DNA of 64,000 nucleotides from Megaustenia siamemsis (GCA_032433765.1 JAVIAB010000124.1:77122119-77186118); one strand, 5' to 3'. Shown: positions 32,299 through 37,443, numbered from the stretch's first letter. Program-made: numbers and translations. Notes: a model not told the origin generated them from the sequence alone.

Positions 32299-34919
32299 AC
32301 AGTGGTCATGTGATTTCTCAGAGGAAAATGTGCCATGTGAGAGTACTATCAGTCAATTTAGGCATTCGTGGAAATTAAGGAATTATAGGTAAAAAAAAAA
32401 ATCTAATTTGGTTTTCTGCTGCACCCGGAAGTTACCATTATAATGGAAATCAAAGTCGCTATAACAAATTACAAGAGTGACCTGTGTTTTGAGAAGAAAT
32501 CCTGTTCTGGGTGTAGTAGACGAAAATAAGCCATGTTGGATATTGACAATGACGAGAAATAAACATTTCTCTAGCCTCACAAAGACCAAAAGCAAATGCA
32601 GTAAAGGGTTCAATCCAAATTGTAGGGACTTTGATATTTCGATTTTGTAACTTCCGGTAGCTTAAAAAAGGCCATATTCTATTATTTTTCTATAAAACTG
32701 CCATTTCCGGAAATTGGCTATGGGGCAGAAAGGAATTTTTCTATCGGGGGTGATATAAAAATCCGGAGTCTCACACGTCGTGGTGACTGCTTGACCAAGC
32801 GGCCTTTATCCCTCGGGTTCTATCGTTGCCCCCCGACATACACCAGCAATGTTACTATACTATGTGTTGTAAAGTTTTTTTTTTTTTAAGGGGCTCGCAC
32901 TTTAACGCATTTTCCCAGAGAAGTCACATGATGCGTTACTATTTATATATGCCAGGTGAAAGGTTAGGAAACACCCTACTGTGTGGGAAAGAATTATTGG
33001 AATACTTGCAGCAGTTTTTCAAAATATTTGTGATTGAGTGCATTATTTGTACATTTTAAATTATTTTTTCCATATTAAAACAGTAAATTTACAGGTGGCA
33101 TTGACAAAACACAAAATTTTTTAATTCAACATCCATTTAAACGTAAGCATGCACACATTTGAAAGCGATCTACATATCAACTTTTGTGCAAATAATAATT
33201 TACAGAACATCTCCATGGCTGTCTACTGTTCTTTGTTTTTTTTCTGTTGGTTATTTGAGATTTCTTTGTCTTGAGATTTATTTCCAAGTGTTGTAAATAT
33301 GCTACTTTGTCTTCCCCTCTGAAATAATTCCCAGATGTATCGTCTCAGAAGCTTCCTTCCATAATAACATTAATTTATTATTAATTGTCTCCAATCCAGT
33401 CTTCTAGTGAAAGATTCAAGAGCGGCCAAATAAAGTACAAATGGACATTACTTACTTCAAGCAGAAATAGTTTGGTTCACTACAGACTTACAGACTAAAT
33501 TCGTAAAATAAATTACCATTGTTTTCTTAGGTAGGGACTTTGATAAATTGAATCTGGTAACTTCTGGGAGCTATGCTGCTATGAAAAGCCAAATTCGATT
33601 TTTTTTCTACATCACCACCAATTTCGGAAATTGGTTAAAGGGATTTGCATTTTAACGCATTTTCCCGGAGGTGTTTACATAATTTGTGTTACTATTTATA
33701 TATGTTTATTTTAGGTGAAAGGTCAGGAAATACCCTACTGTCTGGTGAAAGAATTATTCGAAAACTCGTAGCCATTTTCAAGATATTAGTGATTGAATGC
33801 ATTATTTGTACATTTTTAATGATTTTTTTCATATTAAAACAGTAATTTTACTGGCTGGACTTAATAAAAACGCAAATTTTTTAATTCAGTACCCATTTAA
33901 ACATAAGACATAAGAATGCACCCATTTGAAAGCGATTTGCCGATACCATCAGATGTAAAAATAATCTAAAGGGAGCATCTCCATGGGTAGAAATCACATC
34001 GCCCGCCATATTTGATAGTCAAATCCCATGTCTCAGAATAACTCTGCTTTTTTTTTTTTTACAGTAATAAAATTAAATAACAGAATATGAGAATAACTAG
34101 TTAAATGAAAAAAATGGATTTGTAAAAATTCATTTACCATTTAAATAAAAAATGTGTGAAATTTGAAAGTGATCTGTACTGTCGATTCCTTTAATAATAT
34201 ATCTAAATAAATTATTAATTAAAAATAAATGGCAGGAGCTATCCCCTTTCCTTTATAAACCATTGTGCCATCATAATCGGCCAACTCTCAATTTTACAGG
34301 AATGGACAACTATCTATCCAAATGGGTCCAATGATATTTTCCTCTTAATCTTAATTAATTTAAGTCAAAATTAACTCATTTCAAAATTAATGACTTTTTT
34401 TCGAATTGTCATACAGCCATAATTAAAATTAAGGTATTGTTTAGTTTGCATCAAGGACTCACTTCACTACTCTCCTCTGACTCAATTGACAAGACAAGTG
34501 GCAAATTGAAATATATTATAAAATCATTGAATGCTGTTAGTGATGTTAAATTAATTGTTAGTGTTGTTTAATACTAAAACTAAAATAAAACATAAAAGGA
34601 AGAAAATATTCCTTTGTCAAAAAATTGGTTGTGGGATGATTAAATTACAGCACATAGTCACTCATAGTGATACTTCGCCGTTCGAGTAACATGTAATCTC
34701 AAGCAAACACTAAACAGTAAAATTAAAACTTGAGTGATGAGTGAACACTGAACTGAGTGAACTTGAACTAGTGAACTTACCACCACCGCCATTACTGCCC
34801 ATGGCTTGTTTCAAACGAGAAACAAGAGCTGCTTTGTTGCCCTTCGTGTCCAATCCTCTAGCTTTCAATTCGTCTCTCAACTCAGCAACTTTTAACTTAT
34901 CTGGCTCCATATCACTCAT
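5179..34919 (-). CDS. HNRNPUL-like: hnRNP U-like protein, whole spliced gene (17 coding exons)
   Basis: Joined coding exons give a 706-residue nuclear RNA/DNA-binding protein of the hnRNP U / U-like family, which acts in pre-mRNA processing and chromatin-associated RNA metabolism. Seen in order: SAP domain (about residues 5-40), acidic region (47-140), basic RS-like stretch (142-165), SPRY domain (about 190-370), P-loop with GLPGSGKT (411-418) and kinase-like fold to about 560, then an RGG/GY-rich tail ending QSWK. Every intron has GT and AG ends and all phases agree, except that exon 10 lacks one base. The length is near that of vertebrate U-like proteins. The start is the ATG opening MSDMEPDKLK, directly before the SAP helix. 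The gene covers about 30 kb mainly because its introns hold mobile elements. Family assignment is firm; which vertebrate paralogue it matches is not decided. Confidence 0.95.
5254..5956. other. Intron 16, 3' part, no element recognised
   Basis: AT-rich intron. A segment of about 37 bases beginning CAGTTTTGGCAAGGAAG occurs twice, near 5854 and 5913, as a local direct duplication just before the SINE at 5957. Confidence 0.4.
6053..8736 (+). mobile_element. piggyBac transposon, complete, flanked by TTAA
   Basis: A 2.68-kb element bounded by TTAA at 6049-6052 and 8737-8740, with short inverted ends CTCTTTCNGT. It carries one intact transposase gene. The empty site is seen in the SINE at 48102, whose sequence runs CACCCAACCTTTAATGGG without interruption. 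Shorter relatives are at 9343 and 31302. It sits in intron 16, antisense to the host gene. Confidence 0.95.
6331..8124 (+). CDS. piggyBac transposase (DDE_Tnp_1_7), 597 aa, intact
   Basis: A DDD transposase that cuts and inserts DNA at TTAA. The acidic N-terminus has DDSDDSSD and DSDEEYIP, then a basic RGRGRGS stretch typical of the family. The catalytic Asp residues are in SIDEM (D290), FADRYY (D372) and NGCDKLD (D474). The C-terminus has a Cys-rich finger (ECVYCSTPTKRARTHFFCSGC without its first residues). The start chosen is the ATG at 6331; the frame stays open further upstream but without an ATG. There is no stop or frameshift. It could be an active element; domestication is less likely because inverted ends and TTAA duplications are intact. 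Confidence 0.95.
   Translation: MASSSSDCNAKSQLMTADEACQLIFLDDSDDSSDTVSVDNNNGDDSDPDIIDFSVEENESLILNIDSDEEYIPSEPKKPKAAAGRGRGRGSDKTTKKATSNPTARPSSSRPIIPAESEWSEITTGSTENNFRFHPLRKPGVSLEHLTDSSSALDFFGSLFDDEVCETLLSSINSYAKKRTDINTPARKRSVFARWQDITRPELDKFLALLIYMGLFKASSIADYWSLSAELYIPWIHHAFNRDRFQDIYHTMLHCGDEAAEGKEKIEPFMNLLLCKFRKAFYPFQELSIDEMVICYKGRWQFKQFNASKPSKYHIKTFGLCDAATGYVVNILTYFGRNTSYNPEADTDGGHAVQVFDTLLEHVGTGHKIFADRYYTTRKLIDHLLLKKQYYTGTVNVRRVGFPQETKTLSLEHRAMKWYMHNDKTKLCVAFRDKKAKKDVVMVSSDARVQTKAVKDVNKPEMIYFYNRNMNGCDKLDQKVAYYCVFERKTVKWWKKIFFWLLEVSQVNAYILFCLCRATGNKRVSLKEYKKMLMSQLTQHVVIQQEMKLPGRQPEASCLAKSRGSRHIVDYAARDRECVYCSTPTKRARTHFFCSGC
8899..9245. other. Intron 16, unassigned
   Basis: No coding, RNA or repeat family recognised between the SINE and the LINE cluster. 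Confidence 0.35.
9343..10107. mobile_element. piggyBac MITE, flanked by TTAA, itself split by a LINE
   Basis: The ends are perfect 13-base inverted repeats CTCTTTCCGTACG. TTAA flanks lie at 9339-9342 and 10108-10111. The subterminal regions match the piggyBac at 6053 (for example the GATACGATCAGC and CTCATATATAATATGTTA segments), but it has no transposase gene. The insertion is into GTTCTTAAATGTTACG of a LINE, whose empty site is seen at 15430-15450. Confidence 0.92.
9521..9970 (-). mobile_element. LINE family E fragment nested in the MITE
   Basis: 5'-truncated 3' end of a LINE reading AHVMRRDNNRIAKQALIWE and GKRKRGRPKG on the minus strand, with a GATA-type tail. The 12-base target duplication AATTATCTAAAT lies at 9509-9520 and 9971-9982. 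Sister copies are at 30295-30620 and 37752-37915. Confidence 0.9.
10546..11403. other. Intron 16, 5' part, with a dispersed repeat
   Basis: The segment at about 10860-11040 resembles 26825-27005 (shared ACTGGAAGTAGTAATTAGG-like and AAGGTTTAAAA-like blocks), so it is a diverged interspersed repeat. No gene is seen. Confidence 0.4.
11404..11487 (-). CDS. HNRNPUL-like: hnRNP U-like exon 16: Gly/Ser/Arg-rich tail
   Basis: Residues 655-682, GSRGYGGWRGRSSWSSSRGY and GSRGYSSG. The acceptor is TTTTTAG and the donor GTATGT. If the donor is not used, the frame reads on for five residues (VCMDI) to a stop, giving a short alternative C-terminus. The exon is 84 bases, phase 0 on both sides. Confidence 0.85.
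12051..12121 (-). CDS. HNRNPUL-like: hnRNP U-like exon 15: Arg/Tyr/Gly-rich tail
   Basis: Residues 631-654, GRYRGSSYRSDRYYDDGRD and SYGYK. The acceptor is GAAATAG and the donor GTGGGT, ending in phase 0. It is 72 bases with the carried G, so skipping would keep the frame. Confidence 0.85.
12711..13025 (+). mobile_element. SINE-B relic (dispersed repeat) in intron 14
   Basis: A diverged copy of the 360-base repeat at 44890-45249. Shared landmarks are AGGACATTAAGTAGAC, TTTTTGAGTACCGGATT and GATCCTGGTGCAATCCA. Other copies are at 45776 and 62283. Confidence 0.6.
13099..13200 (-). CDS. HNRNPUL-like: hnRNP U-like exon 14: RGG/RG-rich tail
   Basis: Residues 597-630, with SRDYREERRGSYRGSRERRG and GYRGNNWKPF. 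Arg/Gly-rich composition of this kind binds RNA and is a methylation target in hnRNP U proteins. The acceptor is TATCAG, the donor GTGAGC, phase 1. Confidence 0.88.
13270..13785 (+). mobile_element. LINE family F fragment in intron 13
   Basis: Frames at 13286-13534 and 13543-13776 encode the C-terminal part of a LINE RT protein (LYGAETWTLDKK, then GKRGRGRPRLTWTSNIKRW). It ends with a CTCAATGATGATGAA-type 3' terminus. Broken by one stop/frameshift. Related pieces are at 30805, 47665 and 50165. Confidence 0.75.
13867..14019 (-). CDS. HNRNPUL-like: hnRNP U-like exon 13: end of kinase-like domain, helical segment
   Basis: Residues 546-596, ASFSLPEDGEYFESIEYIEEL, then a charged helix and LPPPDKRFRRE. 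It matches the family's LP-E-F-I-Y-EL motif, the predicted coiled segment and the ALPPP linker. The acceptor is TACTCTCAG, the donor GTAAGT, phase 1. Confidence 0.93.
14713..14881 (-). CDS. HNRNPUL-like: hnRNP U-like exon 12: kinase-like domain
   Basis: Residues 490-545, TNVFASSRRRKMQPFEGFQ, then KAVVVLPSDEVYKNR and KDIPESAVSELK. It closely follows the hnRNP U pattern RRRKM-FEGFQRKAVVV. The acceptor is CGCTAG, the donor GTAATG, phase 1. Confidence 0.95.
15171..15858 (+). mobile_element. LINE family A, copy 3, in intron 11
   Basis: A 5'-truncated LINE starting AGGACTCAGCC and ending GGCCTGGTACTTTCATGATG. It encodes MAQAKAAFQKMRKILCNP, LTYGCESWT and FYRRMLRVPWTA before a stop. It provides the uninterrupted version of the site occupied by the MITE at 9343. 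Confidence 0.85.
16135..16476. mobile_element. mariner-like deletion derivative with 85-base inverted repeats
   Basis: Inverted repeats at 16135-16219 and 16394-16476 are nearly perfect, starting AGGGTGTTTATAAAGTCTC, with TA on both sides. The centre (16236-16390) keeps a piece of transposase: NKFIATGNVEDAPRSGRPAV and LSQQVNLPLST, a helix-turn-helix of the mariner kind. It is not autonomous. Confidence 0.88.
16477..17567. other. Intron 11, 5' part, nothing recognised
   Basis: AT-rich intronic sequence without a supported gene or known repeat. Confidence 0.35.
17568..17696 (-). CDS. HNRNPUL-like: hnRNP U-like exon 11: kinase-like domain
   Basis: Residues 447-489, VMGKPRRQNHNGEWT to LSARKKRNFIIDQ. 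The ARKKRNFI-DQ motif (followed by TNV in the next exon) is highly conserved in hnRNP U proteins and corresponds to the Walker B region. The acceptor is CCCTTAG, the donor GTAAAA, phase 0. Confidence 0.95.
17851..20704 (-). mobile_element. RT-RNase H LINE (I/Jockey type), 5'-truncated, recent
   Basis: Flanked by the 12-base target duplication AATATTGCTGAT at 17839-17850 and 20705-20716. The 3' end on the minus strand is a CAA-repeat tail. Its ORF is open from the truncated 5' end to the stop. It is inserted in intron 10 in the same orientation as the host gene. Confidence 0.93.
17867..20704 (-). CDS. LINE ORF2 (partial): reverse transcriptase, RNase H, zinc finger
   Basis: About 945 residues without a stop. 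RT motifs include CRKSPGPDKVHNEMIKHL, PLLKKNKPPDDPRSYRPLS, FRAGNNIEDQ, LVDLQQAYDRVW, GLPQGSPLS and the catalytic YADDLVMW. RNase H follows, with IYTDGAATNA, TDSKSALQAL and WIPGHSNIPGNDKAD. A CPLCNHPQETVEHHLFQC finger lies near the end, and the protein ends RLLDP. The N-terminal endonuclease is lost by 5' truncation. The first ATG-less codons belong to the same protein, so no start is assigned. Confidence 0.93.
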   Translation of the reverse strand, partial: LLEQNPTFNNKISYNKASAKVKLVTKKAKKEKWQETCSKLDLRHEGNKAWRLMQHLSGDKREPNPKPIKFNNEIINSKKNIVKKFNSYFASVNRANKLTDSDKIQLHNLKLIERAPITNAAIFEEDFNMRELEKALRKLKCRKSPGPDKVHNEMIKHLGKSGKETLLRLINKSWKESKIPKIWRNAYIVPLLKKNKPPDDPRSYRPLSLTSCIGKIAESMVNSRLYWYLETSNTLCYEQAGFRAGNNIEDQILRLIQQVQDGFQKRQHTLAILVDLQQAYDRVWRKGLLLKMRDAGIHGKLYKWVKYFLVDRTIQTKLNESISDKEVLEGLPQGSPLSCTLFLIYINDLTKTLINKKALYADDLVMWSTNENIRTAEAQLNKDLRHLEEYCNTWKIKINVQKTVYTVFTRSNKIAKANIKLNLQHNSLQKEVHPTYLGIQLDRQLNLKKHVENLAKKATQRLQLMKMLSSTLWGADKETLRNLYLGYVRSVLDHGSSLLVTCSKTTNMALDKIQNNALRLISGAMRSTPVAACEIHCNVEPLELRRNKAAMVLYERQKRMEKDHPNRKLVDTWTPKQRIKQVSVLQHVRNIQKKFHLPEKRLQTSRVIKEMPPSTNYKKPEINVEICDRTGKKADPVSVTLAARKTIDTYPDDWIHIYTDGAATNATSKAGYGILIHYPDGTAEEICGPCGEVCNNYEAEITAIETAIYHLNTIFDTTPSKKNTVIFTDSKSALQALENNTNKTELTQLIIDTDKLIETHNIRLVMQWIPGHSNIPGNDKADTLAKRGSKQTQIHTSITLDTAKQVIKSNSKEEWLNGWALGKTGRELFKYMARPNPQDNINNLTRRDQTTIFRLRTGHVMLNNHINRIQQNHTPVCPLCNHPQETVEHHLFQCPELTDIRTTILPQRLSKWNTLYGTTAELKNTCRYYYMALGRRASAQRLLDP
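20717..21528. other. Intron 10, 5' part, LINE relic and unassigned repeat
   Basis: 20985-21110 reads like a decayed LINE 3' region (GATGATCATGTGATGAGAAG, CAAAGCGGGCTTTTAAAATG). 21115-21410 is a less AT-rich block (CCGCCTATCCAGG, GATCCCCGCCTAAGGGG) that I cannot assign; it is not an obvious rRNA or tRNA. Confidence 0.4.
21529..21650 (-). CDS. HNRNPUL-like: hnRNP U-like exon 10: Walker A exon with a one-base deletion
   Basis: Residues 406-446. It reads VIMTVGLPGSGKTYWVEKY with an intact Walker A motif (GLPGSGKT), then AEHPEK. After that the expected YNILGTNSIIDKMR continues only if one base is added near 21580. As written, the frame shifts and reaches TGA. The exon is 122 bases, whereas the neighbouring phases require 123. 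The base missing is next to an A-run, so a sequencing or assembly error is possible, as is a real disabling allele. Confidence 0.88.
22663..22770 (-). CDS. HNRNPUL-like: hnRNP U-like exon 9: SPRY-kinase linker
   Basis: Residues 370-405, EGPYFPLKDGFKFL to PPAKKEDCE. In this family the KK-DCE motif directly precedes the P-loop domain. The donor is GTCTGT, weak but with correct GT and phase 0. The acceptor is TTAACCAG. Confidence 0.9.
23282..23437 (-). CDS. HNRNPUL-like: hnRNP U-like exon 8: end of SPRY domain
   Basis: Residues 318-369, DFESDPVVLSFSKNGEDLG to LFPHVLTKNAEFECNFGAR. It contains the SPRY closing motif (KNG-DLG, LFPHVL, EFNFG-like). The acceptor is TTTTTAAG and the donor GTAAGA, phase 0. 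Confidence 0.95.
23960..24020 (+). other. tRNA-like B-box fragment in intron 7
   Basis: CCGCAGGTTCAAATCCCACC looks like the T arm of a tRNA, but no acceptor stem or A box in register is seen. A SINE relic is the simplest reading. Confidence 0.35.
24233..24345 (-). CDS. HNRNPUL-like: hnRNP U-like exon 7: SPRY domain
   Basis: Residues 280-317, GEEALSYGYGSTAQ to GVGDVVTAYL, matching the GEE-SYGYG and D-V-T segments of the family's SPRY domain. The acceptor is TTTCCAG, the donor GTAATT, and it ends in phase 0. Confidence 0.93.
25430..25529 (-). CDS. HNRNPUL-like: hnRNP U-like exon 6: SPRY domain
   Basis: Residues 247-279, VLEHLNVEHLP to RVGWSLNSTSLNL. The acceptor is TATATTCAG and the donor GTAAGT, phase 1. 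An identical 100-base copy with both splice sites lies in the opposite orientation at 47303-47402. Confidence 0.95.
25620..26225 (-). mobile_element. LINE family G fragment in intron 5
   Basis: The minus strand encodes RIAQAKIALQKMKNALCNK, RYYIKPILTYGSKLWTVNK and RMLKVPWTAKKTNEEILKE in shifted frames. The 3' end is ATGGCACATGGTGATGATGA. It abuts exon 6, ending about 90 bases upstream of the acceptor. Confidence 0.8.
27259..27398 (-). CDS. HNRNPUL-like: hnRNP U-like exon 5: SPRY domain
   Basis: Residues 200-246: YDADLNLRFNDRG, then a segment with FAYMWSGVRANYGV and KVAFEVK, the diagnostic SPRY core of the hnRNP U family. The acceptor is TATCTAG, the donor GTTAGT, and it ends in phase 0. Confidence 0.95.
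27952..28128 (-). CDS. HNRNPUL-like: hnRNP U-like exon 4: basic RS-like stretch and start of SPRY region
   Basis: Residues 141-199. It opens with a strongly basic run (DRKRKRSHERHRRSRS), a likely nuclear localisation and RNA-contact segment. It ends with the family-typical entry to the SPRY domain (MDDITWETLTVFTLDRY, the last codon split). The acceptor follows a pyrimidine tract ending in GAAG. The donor is GTTAGT, phase 1. Confidence 0.9.
28234..29677 (-). mobile_element. mariner-like transposon relic, split by a LINE, in intron 3
   Basis: Inverted ends GTGTTTATAAAGTTG at both sides with TA flanks. The minus strand keeps the C-terminal transposase signature (CSPDLTPPDCNLWGVLKG) near 28560-28610, followed by a stop. 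It is related in its ends to the 16135 element but a different subfamily. It is cut by a LINE at about 28770-29535. Confidence 0.8.
28770..29535 (-). mobile_element. LINE family H fragment nested in the mariner
   Basis: Minus-strand frames encode KINRDKIIMRI, YLGSNIDKRG, then RIKGWKWQDKVTNVELWK, WRWIGHTLWKP and KRQRGRPRNSWRRQIEAEM. This is a C-terminal LINE RT region, broken by frameshifts. Confidence 0.8.
29936..30122 (-). CDS. HNRNPUL-like: hnRNP U-like exon 3: acidic, Glu/Ala/Gly-rich
   Basis: Residues 79-140. It reads DAPVDESANDGNQEDQ and onward to DEATQDDEEG. The acceptor is CTGCAACAG and the donor is GTACTAG, in phase 1. It continues the low-complexity acidic linker between the SAP and SPRY domains. 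Confidence 0.9.
29975..30110. other. GA/CT-biased coding low complexity inside exon 3
   Basis: Purine-rich minus strand caused by the Glu/Asp/Gly codons of exon 3. The opposite-strand open frame here is a shadow. Confidence 0.4.
30190..30620 (+). mobile_element. LINE family E fragment in intron 2
   Basis: Encodes GHVMRRDNNRIAKQALIWE, GKRKRGRPRETLRRTLM and LNEIELLAQNRDR. The 3' end is GGTTACGGCTCGAAAGGTC and AATAGATAG. Orientation is opposite to the host gene. The clear homology starts near 30295. Confidence 0.85.
30621..30955 (+). mobile_element. Foldback element 3 with a nested LINE family F tail
   Basis: 30621-30765 is palindromic (CTTACAAAGTATAGTG against CATACCTTGTAGGAGTG; AAAGGAACACA against TGTGTTCCTTT), like the element at 62.5-62.85 kb. 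At 30805-30949 a LINE F 3' tail (CTAACATGGACGAGTAAATC) is inserted, with CCAGCTGT on both sides. Confidence 0.6.
31019..31113 (-). CDS. HNRNPUL-like: hnRNP U-like exon 2: acidic region
   Basis: Residues 47-78. It starts after a pyrimidine-rich tract and CAG, completes the split Asp codon from exon 1, and reads DGMEYTGEDDDDD followed by a Glu-rich run and QYDE. It ends in phase 0 at a GTATTG donor. Such an acidic block after the SAP domain is usual in hnRNP U proteins. Confidence 0.9.
31302..31700 (+). mobile_element. Decayed piggyBac 5' end in intron 1
   Basis: It aligns along 6053-6440 of the intact piggyBac: AACTTTTTCCCGTACG end, CAGCTGATCGAAATGG, AGCAGTGATTGTAATGCTAA and GATTCCGATGATAGC. 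Small indels break the frame and the rest of the element is missing. Confidence 0.88.
31700..32620. repeat. Intron 1 AT-rich sequence with a TA microsatellite
   Basis: A (TA)n tract occupies 32257-32296. The remainder is very AT-rich, with no gene. Confidence 0.6.
32620..33960. repeat. Diverged direct duplication in intron 1
   Basis: About 32620-33180 and 33535-33950 match in order: GGACTTTGAT, TTAACGCATTTTCCC, AGGTGAAAGGT, ACCCTACTGT, TGCATTATTTGTACATTT, CATTTGAAAGCGAT. This may be two copies of an unknown element or an old tandem duplication. A short third piece lies near 34140-34180. Confidence 0.65.
33961..34780. other. Intron 1, 5' part, nothing recognised
   Basis: AT-rich intron. No supported element or exon. 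Confidence 0.35.
34781..34919 (-). CDS. HNRNPUL-like: hnRNP U-like exon 1: SAP domain
   Basis: Residues 1-46. It encodes MSDMEPDKLKVAELRDELK and the rest of a SAP helix-extension-helix, which in this family binds DNA (scaffold attachment). The exon ends at a GTAAGT donor in phase 1 after a Gly-rich stretch. Upstream in-frame codons exist, but the ATG at 34919 opens the conserved domain and is the likely start. A second ATG lies three codons later (MEPDKL). Confidence 0.95.
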
Positions 34920-34989
34920 TGTGCAGCAGTTCAGGAATTTTAAAGCCTGTACTGTGTCAACTTGATCACAAGAGATGGCAAGTCCTGCC

Positions 34990-35060
34990 GCCAACCACAA
35001 AAGATAAATTCAAAATGGCCGACCAAGCGACGCACATGCGCATATTAAAAAGCAAAAGAC
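34990..35060 (-). promoter_or_regulatory. Probable promoter of the hnRNP U-like gene
   Basis: Just upstream of the coding start are CGCACATGCGCA (one mismatch from the palindromic NRF-1 consensus) at about 35031-35042 and CAAAATGGCCGACC (a YY1-type AANATGGC core) at about 35013-35026. Both are typical of housekeeping promoters. No TATA box is evident. Positions of the transcription start are not determined. Confidence 0.5.
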
Positions 35061-35174
35061 GAGATCATTAACCAGGAAACGGAATAAATGATTTACATTA
35101 AACATGCAGGGTACATATTTGCTATATAGATACCATATTTTCCAAACCATAATCGAGAACAGATAGGGGGATTA

Positions 35175-37394
35175 GAAGCAAGATGCCTTAGGTGAACTTG
35201 AAAAATGGACGAACACCTGGTTCTTATCAATCAACGAAAAAAAAAAAACTACATATACAATTTTCAGCCTATCAAGAAACACACTCTCTGCAAACTTGAA
35301 GATAAAAGATCTCCTCCCTATTGACCAAAACCAAACATATCTTAACGTCACCATGAAACGCAGAATGACTTGGAAAAATCAGATAGACAGAGCAAAGAAA
35401 AAAGCCAGAAAACGAATAAATTGAGTTATTATTGAGTTATTTGCGGGTCATCATCATTGCACTCCGAACATGTCCATAGGTGCTCAGATCCCCTCTTCAG
35501 CAATTCCCGCAGTGTCCAGCGACTCACGACTCCAGTTCTATGTTGGTTGATAAGTCTTCTTACACGGCCACTAAGTTTCTCATTTCTGGCTGTGCCCATC
35601 TTAACTCCCATTTCCATCATCCGAAGAAGCGACGTGGATCTGCGTTTGTCGAAGTCCTGTGCTCTTCCCACATCTCGGAGGGCATTGATGATGTCCACCC
35701 GATCCATTGGTTGCCCGTCCTCAACGACAGTGCAGCTAGCCAACCTGCCCGCTCTTTCATTTCCCCGTACTCCCGCATGTCCAGGGACAAAGACAAAGGT
35801 GACCTTACGTATTTTGGATTTCTGCAACGACTCTACCCATTGCATGCGTACAGAGCCCGCCTCCACTTTTTTTAATCATGCTCATCGAATCACTCAGTAT
35901 ACATGCGTGGGTGTCTTTCTTCCTTCATGGAAGAACGAACAAATATTATGAAGAAATTGGCAGGAACGGACTGGGGGGGGGGGGGCGCAGACAGCAATAT
36001 TTTGAAAAGACTATACGTAGGAAGAGTCAGGCTAGTTCTAGAGTATGGAGTCACAGCCTGGGCTATAGCTTCCAAATCACACCTTAGCAAAATTAACAGA
36101 ACACAGAACCAAGCTGCCCGTATCATCGCTGGTGCTATGAAATCTACACCTATCAAGACTCTAGAAACAGTAACAGGTTTACAACCCTTAGATGACAGAC
36201 GGGTCACTAAAGTATTGCAACAAGCAGAGAAATATAGAAGGCTCCTTAGATGACATACGGGTCACTAAAGTATTGCAACAAGCAGAGAAATATAGAAGGC
36301 TCCTTAGCCACCCATGTACCAAAGAATAACTGGTTCCGGAATTGTACGACTAAAAAGGAACAACTTCACTGCAATTGCCAATGAACTAACTACTGGAGAC
36401 CCAGTACTTTCCCAAACAATATCGAAACCCTTGGGCCCATCTGATATGTCTCCTCGTGGAAAGCATAAAATACCGGAACTTCCGGAAAATATAACAGGAA
36501 TCATGAAAGAAGGCACCCAATCAGACACAGAAAGAAAACGCGCAGAAGAAAAACACATACACGATACCTACCCACAGGACTCTTGGTCCCACATATACAC
36601 AGATGGCTCTGCTACAAATGCCACCAGAAATTGAGGGGGAGGTGTGTTCTTGACGCTGAATAATCAGGACGAGATCACCAAGTCAATATCAACTGGAAAA
36701 TTATCAAACAACTTTAAAGCAGAAACTGAGGCCATCAGAGATGCTGCAACACTGGATACTCAACACAAAAATAACATGCACAATAAATTGGTGATTCTGA
36801 CTGATGCACTGTCAGTATTATCAGCTCTAAAAAGCCACAAGAACAATGAACTAGATGACTTGAGAACAACCCTGGACCAACTATGCAATAACTTCCAGAG
36901 AGTAGTCATTTAGTGGATACCATCACACTGTAATATACACGGGAACGAACGCGCAGACAAATTAGCTAAAGAGGGAGGGAGATTACCACAAGAGAACCAT
37001 CCTCTCAGTTATGATGAAGCCAAATCCATCCTCAAGGGTCAGTTCCATGAAAAATGGAAACGAGAACACCCAAAGCATAACGAGAGGGACGGATACCACC
37101 AACTATCAAGGAGAGATCAAGCCATCATACTTTGCCTACGCACTGGCCACAATAGAATGAGAAATCACATGTTCACCAAATTCAAAATAGGTACAACCAG
37201 CCTATGCCACAGTACACTGGACAATATGACTACAAAACATGTTCTACAGGATTGCTCCCAGACAGACCTGAGAAGAGCAATGTGGTCCACGCCCACCTCC
37301 CTGGAAGAAAAACTATATAGGGCAATCGATTCGCTTAAACAGACAGCTGACTTCATGAGAGAGTCTGGAATCCTACTCTGATTTAGCCTTGATC

Positions 37395-37396
<2 letters not shown>
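35175..37396 (+). mobile_element. LINE family C (RT-RNase H), decayed, split by LINE B
   Basis: The first part (35175-35420) encodes LGELEKWTNTWFLSI and MKRRMTWKNQIDRAKKKA. After the insertion, 35960-36253 encodes GVTAWAIASKSHL and ARIIAGAMKSTPIKTLE. RNase H follows at 36570-36990 (HIYTDGSATNATRN, a stop, then DALSVLSAL, WIPSHCNIHGNERADKLAK) and a C-terminal region to 37381 (RRDQAIILCLRTGHNRMRN). Stops and a 58-base duplication at 36191-36306 show it is dead. It ends next to a GA microsatellite. Confidence 0.85.
35421..35912 (-). mobile_element. LINE family B fragment nested in LINE C
   Basis: 5'-truncated 3' end on the minus strand: FVPGHAGVRGNERAGRLAS, GVVSRWTLRELLKRGSEHLW, CSECNDDDPQITQ and a tail of ACTCAATA type. 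It closely matches 53566-54052. Confidence 0.9.

Positions 37397-37438
<42 letters not shown>
37397..37438. repeat. (GA)n microsatellite
   Basis: An uninterrupted AG/GA run of about 42 bases directly after the LINE C 3' end. It may have grown from that element's tail. Confidence 0.95.

Positions 37439-37443
<5 letters not shown>

Noticed and set aside
35457..35951. Plus-strand frames of 131-164 codons
   Set aside because: They are antisense shadows of the LINE B fragment on the minus strand.
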